NCBI GenBank assembly: GCA_034430895.1
Contig: DAOUDW010000087.1
Span: forward strand, 1-64,000
Source of the DNA: WVZH01 sp034430895
GTDB taxonomy: Bacteria > Chloroflexota > Anaerolineae > Anaerolineales > E44-bin32
DNA: 64,000 bases
Direction of reading: 5' to 3'
The position numbers were made by a program, and so were the translations under genes. The notes under the pieces are model-generated. The model was not told the origin of the DNA, searched no databases, and was given only the letters and a program-made list of their open reading frames with translations. Shown here one piece after another: positions 40,928-53,200 of the stretch. Positions within the stretch are counted from its first letter, which is position 1. Every line of letters starts with the position of its first letter.

Positions 40928-42706
40928 TCAGTCGATCGAAGTTCCTAAGCGACTGCGTTCTTCCTCCACCAGCGAGTCATCCAGTTTCTTGAACAAAGGC
41001 TTTGGCTTTTGAAATTTACGTCCAGCTTCGAGTTCGCTTGCTTCCCAACGACCTGTGCCCGGTGAGGGATCATAGGTCAGCGCATTGTGTTCACGGGATG
41101 ATTCCTGAAAGGTTTCGATGTGCTGCTCGCCGAAAAGGGGCTGTTCGTATCCCAGGGTTGTATGCAGGCGCTCGCTGCTGAAAGGCAGGAATGGCGCCAA
41201 TAAAACCTTCAACGAGTCGATAGCACGCAGCGCCGTGTAGACCGTCGTGGCAGCGCTGGCCTTGTCTTCTTTGATCACGCCAAACCAGGGCGCTCGATCG
41301 AGGTAGCCATTGACCTCTCGGGCGAGCCGCATCGCTTCCTGGAGCCCAGCACGCAGTTTCACCGCTTCGACGTGCTCACCGATGGTATTGAACCCGGATT
41401 CGATTTGTGTCAGCAGCTCGCGATCATCTGGCCGCAGTTCTCCCGGGTCTGGGACGACGCCATCCCAATGTTTATAGGCAAATGAAAGCACGCGATTGGC
41501 GAGATTGCCCCACGTGGCGACCAATTCGTCGTTGTTGCGGCGCACGAAATCGGCCCAGGAAAAATCGCTGTCGCGCGTTTCCGGCATCACGGATGCCACG
41601 TAGTAGCGGATGGCATCGGGGTCGTATCTTTCCAGGATGTCCGGCAGCCAGACGGCCCAATTGCGGCTCTTGCTGAACTGCGCGCCTTCGATGTTCATGA
41701 ATTCATTGGCGGGGACGTCGTAGGGCAGGTTCAGACGCAGGCTCTCGTCGTCTTCATACAAACGCTCGACGCCGAGCAATTCGGCCTGCCAGAACAGCGT
41801 GTGGAAGGGGATGTTGTCCTTGCCGATGAAGCAATAGCCGTGTGAGGCGGGGTCGTACCACCATGCTTTCCAGGCCTCGGGCTCACCGTGGTTGTGAGCC
41901 CATTCCACGGATGCGGTGAAATAGCCCATCACGGCCTCGAACCAGACGTAAAGACGCTTTTCGTCCCAGCCTTCAAGCGGAACCGGGATGCCCCAGTCGA
42001 TGTCGCGCGTCACGGCGCGTCCCTTGAGACCGCCTTCCACGTAGTTGCGGGCGAAGTTGATCACGTTGGGGCGCCAGTGATCGGCGTGTTTCTCCATATA
42101 AGCCAGCAGCCGATCGCTGAATGCAGGCAGATCGAGATAGAAATGTTCCGTCTCACGCACGATCGGCTTGCTCCCGTCGGTCTTGCTGCGCGGATCGATC
42201 AACTCCAGGGCGTCGAGCAGGTTGCCGCAGTTATCGCATTGATCCCCGCGCGCCTCTTTGTATCCGCAAATCGGGCAGGTACCTTCCACGTAGCGATCGG
42301 GCAAGAAGCGGTCTTCACTTTCGGAATACAACTGCGCTTGGGTTTGACGATAGAGATATTCTTCTTCGAGCAATCGTGTGAAGAAATCCTGGGCGATGCG
42401 ATGATGGTTCTCCGTATCCGTGTGCGTGAAGAGATCGTAACTGATGCCAATCGCTTTCTGTGTCTTAAGAAAGCGCTGATGGTAGTGTTCAAACACTTCC
42501 CGCGAACTGATCCCGCGTTTATCGGCTTCGATGGTGATGGGTGTACCGTGCGTGTCAGAGCCGGAGACCATGAGCACGCGGTTTCCCTTCAAACGATGGT
42601 AGCGAGCGAAAATATCCGCCGGCAGATAGGCGCCGGCCAGGTGTCCCACGTGCATATCGCCGTTGGCGTAGGGCCAGGCGACGGAGATGTGGATCAGATC
42701 GGACAT
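40928..42706 (-). CDS. metG: Methionyl-tRNA synthetase
   Basis: The 592-aa product charges tRNA(Met). It starts SDLIHISVAWPYANGDMHVG with the HIGH-type HVGH, has a zinc knuckle CPICGYKEARGDQCDNC at about 144-160, FYLDLPAFSDRL, WGIPVP, YVWFEAVMGY, and the KMSKS equivalent in GAQFSKSRNWAVW. The anticodon-binding alpha-helical domain follows; no C-terminal tRNA-binding (OB-fold) extension is present. ATG 42706 follows GAGGAG; a longer frame from 42784 has no similarity to the family. A structured leader with a terminator precedes it. Confidence 0.95.
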   Translation of the reverse strand: MSDLIHISVAWPYANGDMHVGHLAGAYLPADIFARYHRLKGNRVLMVSGSDTHGTPITIEADKRGISSREVFEHYHQRFLKTQKAIGISYDLFTHTDTENHHRIAQDFFTRLLEEEYLYRQTQAQLYSESEDRFLPDRYVEGTCPICGYKEARGDQCDNCGNLLDALELIDPRSKTDGSKPIVRETEHFYLDLPAFSDRLLAYMEKHADHWRPNVINFARNYVEGGLKGRAVTRDIDWGIPVPLEGWDEKRLYVWFEAVMGYFTASVEWAHNHGEPEAWKAWWYDPASHGYCFIGKDNIPFHTLFWQAELLGVERLYEDDESLRLNLPYDVPANEFMNIEGAQFSKSRNWAVWLPDILERYDPDAIRYYVASVMPETRDSDFSWADFVRRNNDELVATWGNLANRVLSFAYKHWDGVVPDPGELRPDDRELLTQIESGFNTIGEHVEAVKLRAGLQEAMRLAREVNGYLDRAPWFGVIKEDKASAATTVYTALRAIDSLKVLLAPFLPFSSERLHTTLGYEQPLFGEQHIETFQESSREHNALTYDPSPGTGRWEASELEAGRKFQKPKPLFKKLDDSLVEEERSRLGTSID

Positions 42707-42879
42707 GATGTACTCCTCGATGCGGCTGCATGCGCTTGTGTGAAAGGGGTCTTCTTCCAGTGCAAGCCGGGCTGAGCATACCACAAATCCACCGGGATAT
42801 TAACTTGCACGGCATGCAATCCGTCGATCATGAATATAGCTTCAGGTTATTGGGCGGCGCGCCGCCCGGAAAACGAAAA

Positions 42880-42899
42880 CGCCAGCTCGTTCGCTGGCG
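42880..42899 (-). terminator. Intrinsic terminator in the metG leader
   Basis: Seven-base stem CGCCAGC/GCTGGCG, six-base loop, then GTTTTCGTTTTCC on the minus strand. A second perfect palindrome GGGCGGCGCGCCGCCC follows at 42852-42867. Confidence 0.7.
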
Positions 42900-42944
42900 C
42901 TGACAGGCTGCCGGGGTTGGCGGTGCTCCCCGATGTTCACGAGT

Positions 42945-43037
42945 TCAGCGGGAGGCGCGGCCACTCCAAGCCGATGGTACGCGCGCCATCGGCGACGGCA
43001 GCTCGGGCATGATCATGGCTTGCTGGACTTTGAACAT
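42945..43037 (-). CDS. Possible 30-aa Met-rich leader peptide of metG
   Basis: MFKVQQAMIMPELPSPMARV then PSAWSGRASR and a TGA. GGGAGAAAG lies just upstream of the ATG. Four of thirty residues are Met and the stop lies just ahead of the hairpins, so ribosome pausing at Met codons could control the terminator. It may also be chance within a structured RNA. Confidence 0.35.
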   Translation of the reverse strand: MFKVQQAMIMPELPSPMARVPSAWSGRASR

Positions 43038-43118
43038 TCTTTCTCCCAAGGTCGATCCGGGTGTATCTATTAAGATCGAATTCGACCTCGAATTCGTTTC
43101 TTTATTGTACCAATGATG

Positions 43119-43448
43119 TCAAGCGAGTTGGTCACATCTTGCGGCGAAGATGAAATCCGCTTCGCTGAGGCCGCCGATGGAATGGGTCCAGATGGTGATT
43201 TTCGCTTTCCCCCAGGTGAGGCAAATCTCGGGATGATGATCCACGCTTTCGGCCAACTCGCCCACGGCGTTGGTGAAATCGAGCGCTTGCTGAAAATCAG
43301 TGAATTTGAAGGTCTTTTCCAGGTGGTGTTCATCGATGATCTGCCAATCGCCCCCGAGCTGCTCGCGGATGGCGTTCAATTTATCCCCCTTTAACGGCGC
43401 TGCACCTTTACGAGGCGGTTTGAGTTCTCTGCGCGCGAGTTCGGACAT
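43119..43448 (-). CDS. Pterin-4a-carbinolamine dehydratase family protein
   Basis: The 109-aa product has the hallmark VDHHPEICLTWGKAKITIWT, with the catalytic His pair, and FKFTDFQQALDFTNAVGELA in the helix before it. Its length fits the family. The enzyme recycles tetrahydrobiopterin after aromatic amino-acid hydroxylation, but in bacteria without a hydroxylase its role is often unclear, and none is seen here. The start at 43448 is preferred over 43460 because GGAG lies eight bases upstream. Confidence 0.88.
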   Translation of the reverse strand: MSELARRELKPPRKGAAPLKGDKLNAIREQLGGDWQIIDEHHLEKTFKFTDFQQALDFTNAVGELAESVDHHPEICLTWGKAKITIWTHSIGGLSEADFIFAARCDQLA

Positions 43449-43602
43449 GGTTGACTCCATTTTAATTAGACAAGTATTGTCTACATTTTATCACGCGGGA
43501 TTTTGGTTTCTACAACGCTATTTCACTTAAATTATAATATTGTCATTTGGTAAACTTATGCTTTAAAAACAATCAAATGAAATCTGTAATAGTCCTTTGC
43601 CG

Positions 43603-43700
43603 CCCTGTAGGGGGGAAAAACCTCATCCGGATGTAGTTTTCTATGCTATACGATATTTAGGGTAGCTGAAGGTTCAAGATGGTTATGATAATGTCAGTTG
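43603..43700 (-). repeat. Dispersed repeat family 2, inverted copy
   Basis: Read on the minus strand it runs TTGACA-like CTGACATTATCATAACCATC, then after about 55 bases CATCCGGATGAGGTTTTTCC and CCCCTACAGG. Other copies are at 59530-59625 and partially at 32534, 59262, 25945, 61938 and 62010. The 43449-44243 gap holds no gene that I can support. Confidence 0.65.
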
Positions 43701-43857
43701 TAGAAACATAAGGAGCGGAACCCACCAGATTGAGATAACACTCCGCTGAAAAATCATTCGATTTTCAAGCTCCCTCTTTTCCAATTTGTTATCCAAAAAA
43801 ACAATAACATTCCAGCCCGTTCGACGCAAGGAAAGCCATAACAGGGATACAAGCGTC

Positions 43858-43901
43858 GTTGGTTTACCGCAGGGTTACCGTTGTATTACCGTTTGGTAAC
43901 A
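43858..43901 (+). repeat. Element shared with 25690-25760, about 340 bases upstream of the giant gene
   Basis: TTTACCGCAGGGTTACCG, TATTACCG and TTTGGTAAC: three TTACC direct repeats and one GGTAAC inverted copy. Could be a regulatory site for the giant Rhs gene. Confidence 0.45.
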
Positions 43902-44243
43902 ATCCGCGACGATGCGGATTTTTGGTGTATAAACTTGTAAGTGAGATCGGTAAAAGCAGATTTGATGAGGGTATCTTAAGTATCGTCATAAGTGCGATAT
44001 CATGTGGTGTTAAGTGTCCTAGTAGGTCGATTTATCACCAAATGCTTGAATTGCCGCTCGAGTTGTTGTAATGTGATACAAGTTTCGGTATTGTTCATAC
44101 ATTCCCTTTCGCTGGTATTCAACAACCCAATATCCAACTCCCTGCGTGGTTAAACCATCCTTTGCGCATACCAACAAAGCCCACGATGTTCCAGGGAGAT
44201 GACAGACCTGTATCTTGAAAGTTACTGTTTCTGGAGAGGAAAA

Positions 44244-47200
44244 ATGTCCATGTCCCGCACAACCCTTACTTCTGTAATTCGCGATTTTTCACGACCGCGC
44301 TTCCGGCTTTATCGATTACGATCAGCCATTATAAAGATATTAAACGCCGGCGTAGCTGCATCCATGCTTACTTCGATGAGCGGCGTGGCTCTGGCTAGTG
44401 CAGCATCTGATGCGGATACAAACGTGGAGATTCCTCTCCCGGCCCCTTACAAGAGTATCGAAGCTCTCGTAGAGCCCAACATCGTCCAGAGTACATTCGA
44501 CAGCGATGACGAAGGATGGACGATCGTCGGTGATGGGGACGGTCCGACATATAACGCCACCGGTGGCAATCCGGGTGGGTACATCAGCTCTACAGACCAA
44601 GCGTCAAGCGAATATTGGTATTGGCAAGCCCCGGCGAAATTCCTCGACGATCAATCCGCTGCATATGGCAGAACACTGAGCTTCGACCTTGTCCAAAGCG
44701 TCACCGATGACCAGGATGATCAAGATGACGTTGTCCTGGTGGGAGATGGTATCACGCTTGTATTTGACACTTCATATAACCCGGGAGATACGTGGACGCA
44801 TTATGTGGTCACGTTACATGAAAGTGCCGGATGGCTAAATTCAAGCACAGGCCTTGCGCCATCTTCTATCGAATTCACCCAAGTTTTGACGAATCTCGAA
44901 TCTCTTCTCATCCGCGGCGAGTATCGTGTTGGCGATGATACCGGCGGACTCGACAATGCTGCTTTTTCGGTACTCTGCCCAGAAACGGGGAATCTCATTG
45001 TTCCAATTGGAACTTCGTGCTGGCTCGAGGCTGGCGAATATACATTCGACAGCATCACCGTCGAAGCTGGCGGGCTGATTTATCTCGAAGGTGATCCAGT
45101 TACCGGCGAAGGCGTCATTCTCAATTCCACGACAATCGTTGTGGAATCTGGAGGTGAGATGACCGCCACTGCGCTGGGATACCCGATCGGCCAGGGTCCG
45201 GGAGCCGGGAGCGGGACCGATAAGACGGGCGGCGGGGGACACGGCGGCTATGGAGGAAATGGGACCGAATACAATGCAATCGGCGGTGTGGGATACGGTT
45301 CGCTGTTCGAGCCCATCACGCTGGGTAGTGGCGCGGGAGATCGCCCTGAGGGTGGCACTGGAGGGGGTGCGATCCATCTCATTGTGAACGGCACACTGCA
45401 GCTGGACGGCACGGTATTGGCCGATGGTGGTGCTGGCACCCAATACGAACGGGGTGGCGGCGCCGGTGGCAGCATCTGGATTGAGGCGGCCTCATTGGCC
45501 GGTTCGGGCCTGATCCGCACGAATGGCGGCAATGCGGGTTACATGGGCGGTGGAGGAGCGGGTGGGCGCATCGCCATCGATGCAAGCAGCAACAGCTTCA
45601 CCGGATCGGTGAACGCACACGGCGGCACGGGCAACCAGGCCGGTGGTGCGGGGACAATCTACTGGACAGTGGATGATCACCTGGTGGTCGACAACGGCGG
45701 CAACAGCGGTAAGCAAACCCCCCTCGAGGAAGACGATTACGACTTCGAAAGCATCACACTCAATGGCAATGCCATCCTGCAAGTGGAAGGGGCTAACTCT
45801 TCTATCACCCTGGACAATACAACCATCCAGGGGGATGGCACAGGCAGGCTCACTCCATTCGGGACGGCGTATGTTCCTGTTGACCTTATTATTAATGATT
45901 ACACGTTGAATTTGGAAGGGCAGATGCCGGGGGTGCAGACTGTGACTGTCGAGTCGGGCGGCGGTCTGATGTTCAGGCCGGGCTCACAGTTCTACTCTGG
46001 CTCGTATGCCTTCCAGTCTATTGAGGTGAGAGACGGCGGCAAATTGTATGCATACCCGTATATCGCGGGTGGCGGGGTTTATTCGAATGATTATGGCCTC
46101 ACGCTCGAGGTCGGGAACCTGACCGTCGATGCTGGTGGTGAGGTTACAGCCACCGGGTTGGGATACCCGATTGGGCAAGGACCGGGAGTCGGGAGTGGAA
46201 GCGATGACACGGGTGGTGGGGGACACGGTGGTCTGGGAGGAAATGGAATTGAAGCCAATGCAACGGGTGGTGGGGCATACGGGTCGCTTTTCGAGCCCAT
46301 CACGCTAGGCAGTGGCGCGGGTAATGTAGGACAGGGGGGGAGCGGAGGGGGCGCGATCCATTTACTGGTGAGCGGCACACTGCAGCTGGATGGCACAATA
46401 TCTGTCGATGGTGGTTCTTCTACCCAATACGAACGGGGAGGCGGCGCCGGTGGCAGTATCTGGGTCGAAGCGGCATCCTTTACCGGGACGGGTTTGATTC
46501 GCGCCAATGGTGGCAATGGAGGCACACAGGGTGGTGGTGGTGGCGGCGGGCGCATTGCCATCGATGCAAGCAGCAACAGCTTCACGGGCTCGGTGAACGC
46601 GAGTGGCGGTACAGGGAACGAGAGAGGTGGGTTTGGTACGATCTACTGGACGGTGGACGATCATCTGGTGATCGACAATGGCGGGGTCAATGCTAGACCA
46701 TCTGTTATCGTCGAGGGGGATTATGATCTCAATCTCATCACGCTCAGTGGCAATGCTATCCTGCGGGTGGAAGGTGCCAGCTCATCCATCACTCTTGATA
46801 ACACAACCGTTCAAGGAGATGGTACAGGTAGACTGATCCCATTTGGCACAGTCTTAACTCCGGCAGCTTTCACGGTTGATAACTTCGCCTTGGATTTGGA
46901 AGGAAAATTTGATGGGGTTACGAATCTCACCGTAGGAAGCAACGGCGAATTGATCCTACGAACATATACAGCGCTTTATTCTGGAATCCACACCTTCTCC
47001 AGTGTTGATGTGGTTTCTGCCGGGCGGCTAATATTCGTACCATACAATAATGGGGATTCCGATTACACGAACGATTCTCCATTCGAGCTGCACGTAGACA
47101 CACTGAATATTGATGCTGCCGGCATCATCACCGCTGAAGGTTCGGGGTATCCTCGCAATCAAGGTCCTGGCACGCCGACGTCAAGTGGTGGTGGCGGGGG

Positions 47201-50200
47201 TGGTCACGGCGGGGCTGGGGGGAACGGACTTCACGGATCTGGGGGAACATCATACGGTTCCTTGTACCAACCGGTTCTATTCGGTAGTGGAGGCGCCGAT
47301 GACGCAAATGGTGCAGCATCTGGAGGCGGCGCTATTATTCTGGTCGTCGAAAATGCGATCACCGTCAATGGGATTCTTTCGGTTGATGGCGCATCAAACA
47401 GTGCCGTTAGCAGCAGTGGAAGTGGAGGTGGTGGATCGGGAGGTAGCATCTGGGTTACAGCCGATACCCTCAATGGTTCAGGCGTTGTATCCGCTGACGG
47501 TGGTAATTCCACGAATGGCGGAGGCGGCGCGGGCGGACGTATCGCCGTCTACGCCGAGACAGTCGATCCCAACCTTTCCCTTTCCGTCATGGGAGGAGCT
47601 GGCGGCGATCCTGGAGACCTGGGGACGACGTATTTGGGAAATCTGGATCCCACACTCTCAAGCATTACCATCGATCCGGACACTGTGCCCACCCTCGTTT
47701 CGAGTTACGGTGAGATTAGAGTAACTTTACGCAACGAATTTGGATTGCCCATCCCTGGCAAGCCGGTATCTGTGGCCTTGATTTCTGGTGATGAAGCCTA
47801 CATCAACGATCAACTCGTGGGTTTGAATGATTTTATCGACATCGGATTGACGGATATCGATGGTAATGCGACCGGTACGATCCGCGCCGAGACCCTCGGT
47901 CTACGAACGGTCCGAGCTCGCAGCGAGCAGGAACTCATCCTGGCTGAGGCGACCGTCGAATTTATTCCGGGGCCCTTCGATCCTGGCACATCCACGATTG
48001 ATGCCACTCCGCAGCAAGTTCCGGCTGACGGCAGTACACCGGCCAACTTGATTGTCACGACGCGTGATGCGTTTGGCAATCCTGTCCCCGGAGCTGAGGT
48101 GACCCTGACTACTCCAAGCGGGACGCTGACCCAACCTGCAACACCTACCGATGCGAATGGTCAGACCAGCGGTACGCTGACGCACGATGCCATCGAAGCC
48201 ATCACGGTTTCCGCACTTGTCGACAGCGTAATGTTTGATGACGAGGCGACTGTTGATTTTCATGGATCCGATCTGGAGGCAGATATTACTGCCCCAGACG
48301 AAGCAATTGCCGATGGCACAGTGACGTATTCGATTACTGTGAAGAACATGGATCTGTTAACCGCGAATGGCGTGACGGCAACCCTGGAGCTTCCAGCCGA
48401 AGTAACCTATCTCTACGACAGCGCGCCCACCGATCCAACGCAAAATGGGAACGAGTTGACCTGGGAGCTGGATGCTCTGCCTCATAACAATGCAGTGTCT
48501 TTCAGCGTCACAACCGACGTCAATCCAACTGTACCCGCTGGCAGTACACTCACGGGTGTGATTAATGTAAGCACGACGTCACCGGAAGCCAACACCAGTA
48601 ACAATGTAAGCAGCGACAGCACGACCATCGTCGATGCGTTCGATTTCACGGTCGCATTGATCCCCACCAGCGCCACGCTCAACATGGGTGGCGCAGCGCA
48701 GTACACCATCCGAATTCGCAACGTCGGTTTCGTCGGTGACAGCTATGCCATCAGCGTCGATGGTCTAGATGCAAATTGGATCGAGCTTGGCGACAATGAG
48801 ATCGGCATCTCCCCGGGTGCGAGTCGAGATGTGACACTGACCATATCGCCGGACGGTTGCCAGGCGGAGGAAATCTTACCCTTCAGTGTATCCGTCCAAT
48901 CCAATGGCGGCACCATCAAGACAGCCCAGGGTGAAGTATCGCTGGTACAGGTGCCGAACATCACGCTGGATAAACCGAAGGACAATTCAACATCCGGTTC
49001 TCGTTCCGTGCTCTTCAGCTGGCGCACGAATCCGACCACAACGGGCACATTGACGGTCTACCCACAGGGTCAACCTGCCGAAGCACAGACTTTCAACTCC
49101 TCTCAAGGCGCCACGCACAACATCCAGGTGGAGGATCTCGAGCGCTACGTGACCTACGAGTGGTACGTGCAGGCCGATTCGACTTGCGGTACGCAAACCA
49201 GCGCAACACGAACCTTCACTGTCGGCAGCGGCATTGTGTTCGTAAGCCGCAATCCTTCCTTTGAACTTGCCCGTGATTACGATCAACGTTTCTCGATCAC
49301 GGTGCGCAACGATGACAGCGAGGCACACACCTTACTGGCGACGGTCCAGAATCCTTACGAGGATTTGATACTCAACTTCGTCGGCAGCGGCAGCGTAGAC
49401 GAAACGATCACACTTTCCGCAGGGCAAAGCCGCACGCTGGAACTGGTCGTGCACGCCCAGGACGCAACGAATCATGAGTACGACCTTTTGGCCGAGATCA
49501 CCGCTGATGACGGTACTTCAATTCCACTGACCGACAACACCAGCATCCATCTGACCGTGCTCTTCGAATTCGATGTGAGTGTGGTTGAGGATTCAGTTGA
49601 CCCGATCACCGGCGTGAAGACCTATACCGTCACCAACAACGGTTTGCCGATCACCGACCTCGAAATCAGCGCCGCCGATCCCACCAGCGGCGAACCGGCG
49701 CGGGTGATGTTCTTGCCTTCGATCTCCCACGGAAAGCTCGATACTGGGGATTCAGTCACCTTCGATATGATCCCGCTTTTCGACGAACGGGATGTCGCGG
49801 GGATGAGCGCCCTACCCTCCGGCGGTAATCTGGCCTCGTATTTGCCCAACAGTGAACCGGGAATTATTAGTGCGAATCTGATCGTCGGCGGCGCTGGCCA
49901 GGAACAAGTACAGTCGTCGAATATGAGCTGCCCTTCCGGCAGCGTGCACAGCGCGCCACTGGAAGATGTGTGTTTGGAGCTCCAAAACAGCAACTGGTAC
50001 TGCACCAACAAACCGAACATCAGCATGCCTTTCTACCTGCCCTTTATCGTCGAGCAGGATCTGATCGAATCTGTCAATCTGCAGATGGATTTCCACCCAA
50101 GAAGCAACGTTCAGGATCACACTACCAGTATCTCTTTGAACGGTGAGCTACAGGGTACGCTGGATAATATGATCCCCAACGGCACATTCTCCACGCGTGT

Positions 50201-53200
50201 TCCCCCCGACACGCTACACACCAGCGAATACGGTTCGACAGTGCAGGAACTCGAACTGAATTCGGTTCATAACAATCCGGGGCATTACGTATCCGTAGCC
50301 GATTTCAGCCTGGGCATCGGTCTTCAATCCACCACGGCGTATGTTTGCGCTGAATCTCCTGAAGATGCCAGCGAAAACGCCATGGATGCCTTCCATCTCA
50401 AGCCCTCGGAAATTGCTTCGGCCTGTGCTTCGGTCGGTATTCCTGTCGAATCGGTCTTGTCCTCCGGAGACGATTGCTGCGCAGCGTACGGCGCCACACA
50501 GGTTAACGTGGGTGGCGAAATCAATACTCGCACGGGGGGCATGGACTATTCTTTTGTTGACATATCCATCCCCACCTCTGCTGGAACGCTTTCTTTCAAA
50601 CGATGGTATTCCACACTCACGCTCGAGGACTATGCGGATACACTAGGATATGGTTGGACTCATAGTCTGGACACGCGTCTGATCTTCCCCGACGATCCTC
50701 TCGGTCGTGAGGGTGTGGTATTGATGAAGCTGCATGCATCCAATCGCTACCAATTCACCATCGAGGATGACGGCACCTTCACACCCTTTCCTGGATTTAC
50801 TGGGGAGTTGACCGCTTCCGGTGATCCGCTTACGTTTACTTACGCAACACCAGGACAATACGATTATCATTTCGACGCGGATGGGAAATTAATTTCCCGA
50901 TCCGACCCTCGGGGTAACGCATTGCAATACACATATAACGCGGAAGACCGTTTAATCCGTGTCGAAGACGACAATGGGCAACGTTACCTGGAACTGGATT
51001 ACGATGCATTGGGACGAGTTAACTCGGTTCAGGATCATACAGATCGTGGCGTTACCTTTAACTACAACGCCGCCGGTGACTTGAGTTCCAGCGTCGATTT
51101 ACTCGGCGGCACCTGGACCTACTTTTATGATCCTACGCTGCCGCACTACCTGTCTGAAGTGCGTGATCCCAGCGGCACCACCCTCGAACGCACGGTTTTC
51201 GATGAACAGGGCCGCGCCGTAGAACAGTACAACGGTGAGGGCGAGTTGGCCGTGCGTCTCGAATATGAAGGTTTCGGTTCTACCAAGGTCTACGAAGCCA
51301 CCGGCAACCAGTCGATGCACGTCTACGACAGCAATGATGCCATTGAACGCCAGGAGGATCCTTTGGGTGGCCTGAACCGGCGTGAGTACGACGACAACTT
51401 CCGCCCCACTATGATCACCGACGAGGACGGCGACACTACCCACCTGACCTGGAGCGAGGACGGCACCAACCTGACCCAGGTGATTGATGCCGAGGGCAAT
51501 CCGGTCAACCTGTCTTACGACGAAAACAACAACCTTACTTCTATTGTCGATCCGCTCGATACGGAGACCAGCTATGCCTACGACGGGTTGCTGCTGACCT
51601 CCAGCACCGACGACGAGGGCAATACCACCAGCTACACCTACACACCTGAAGGGTATCTGCAAAGCATCACCGACGCGGCCGGAAATACGACATCTTACAC
51701 TTACGATTCTTATGGCCAACAAGTTTCGATGACCGATGCCTCAGGCAACACCTGGCTCTACCGCTACGACGATCTTGGCCGCCTGATCGAGAACGAGGAT
51801 CCCAACGGCGTGATCGCACGCCGCGAGTACGACGCTGCCGGACGGATGATCCGCTCGACGCGCAACTACGATCCCGCCCGCCCGCAGAACGACGAGAACC
51901 TTTACAACATTGTCACCGAGTACGTCTACGACGCCGTGGGCAACCAGATCGAAGTCATCGACACCTTCGGGCGTAGCACACAGTATGTCTACGACGACGC
52001 CAATCGTCTAATCCGCATGTTCGATTCCGCCGGCAACGAGACGACCAATACCTTCAACAACGCCGGGCAATTGGTTGCTACGACCGATGTCTTGGATCGC
52101 ATTACAACTTTCGTCTACGATGAACTCGGCCGCATGGTGGAGATGCACGACGCGCTGGGCAACATCACCACCACGGTTTACAACCCCGACGGCACCGTCG
52201 CCAGCACATCCGATGCGTTGGGAAACAGTACTTCGTATACCTACGACGACCTCAAACGCGTCGCGGCCACAACCGATGCCCTCGACGGCACGACGACCAC
52301 TACCTACGACGAGTTAGGCAACGTGATCGCCACGACGGACGCCCTGGGGAATACCACAACCTACGAATACAACTCGCTAGGCCAATTGACACACCAAACC
52401 GACCCCGAAGGTGGAAATATACAGTACGTTTACGACGAACTCGGCAACCGCATCGAGACCATCGATCCGCGCGGGAATTCGACGTTTTATGTCTACGACG
52501 ATCAAGGCCGCCTGGAGACGGTCACCGATGCGCTGGGCGGTACAACGACATACACCTACGACGCCTTGGGCCGTCGCCTAGCCATTACCGATGCAGAGGA
52601 TAACACCACCAGCTACAGCTATGATGAACTCGGTCGACAGGTTTCTGTAACTGATCCGTTGGGGAACACGACTTCTACGGAATTCGATGCGCTCGGCAAT
52701 GTACTCAGCCGTACGGACGCCAATGAAGAGACCACCACGTATGTTTACGACGTGCTTGGCCGACTGGAATCCCAGACCGACCCGCTAGGTGGCATTACGA
52801 CCTATACCTACGACGCCGCCAGTAACCAACTCACGGTAACCGACGCCGAAGGGCACACCACCACGACGGTCTACGACGAACTCAACCGGCCGGTCTCGGT
52901 GACTGATCCCCTGGGAAATACAACCACCACAGCCCATGACGCCACCGGCAACGTACTCGCCACCACCGACGGCTCGGGGCAGACGATCACGTTCACCTAC
53001 GACGAACTGGGCCGCCAGGAGACGGTCACCGACCCGCTGGGCAACACGACGAGCTACGCCTACGACGCCGTGGGCAACCGCATCTCGCTGACCGACACCA
53101 ACGGCGTGGTCACACGCTACGAGTACGATGGGCTGAACCGTCTCACGGCAGTGGTCGAGAACTACCTCTACGGCGCGCCAGCCGATCACGAGACCAATGT

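Larger units (their letters stand above)
42868..43060 (-). promoter_or_regulatory. Structured leader upstream of metG with terminator and Met-rich peptide
   Basis: On the minus strand a transcript towards metG would contain a GCCGATGG/CCATCGGC hairpin, a GGAG/CTCC hairpin, a CGGGG/CCCCG hairpin and, at 42880-42899, CGCCAGC-loop-GCTGGCG followed by TTTTCGTTTT, a convincing terminator. The arrangement reads like an attenuator or riboswitch. It has no obvious T-box sequence. The string CGGGGAGCACCG recalls the ZTP-riboswitch core, but I cannot confirm the fold. Confidence 0.5.

Noticed and set aside
41888..42775. 295-aa open frame on the plus strand opposite metG
   Set aside because: It is antisense to a clear metG gene; composition reflects the complementary codons.
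42852..42867. GGGCGGCGCGCCGCCC palindrome as an operator
   Set aside because: It directly follows the terminator of the metG leader and is more likely part of the RNA structure; no further evidence.
42930..42970. T-box antiterminator ahead of metG
   Set aside because: TGGCCGCG is only loosely like the T-box consensus and no specifier stem I could be drawn.
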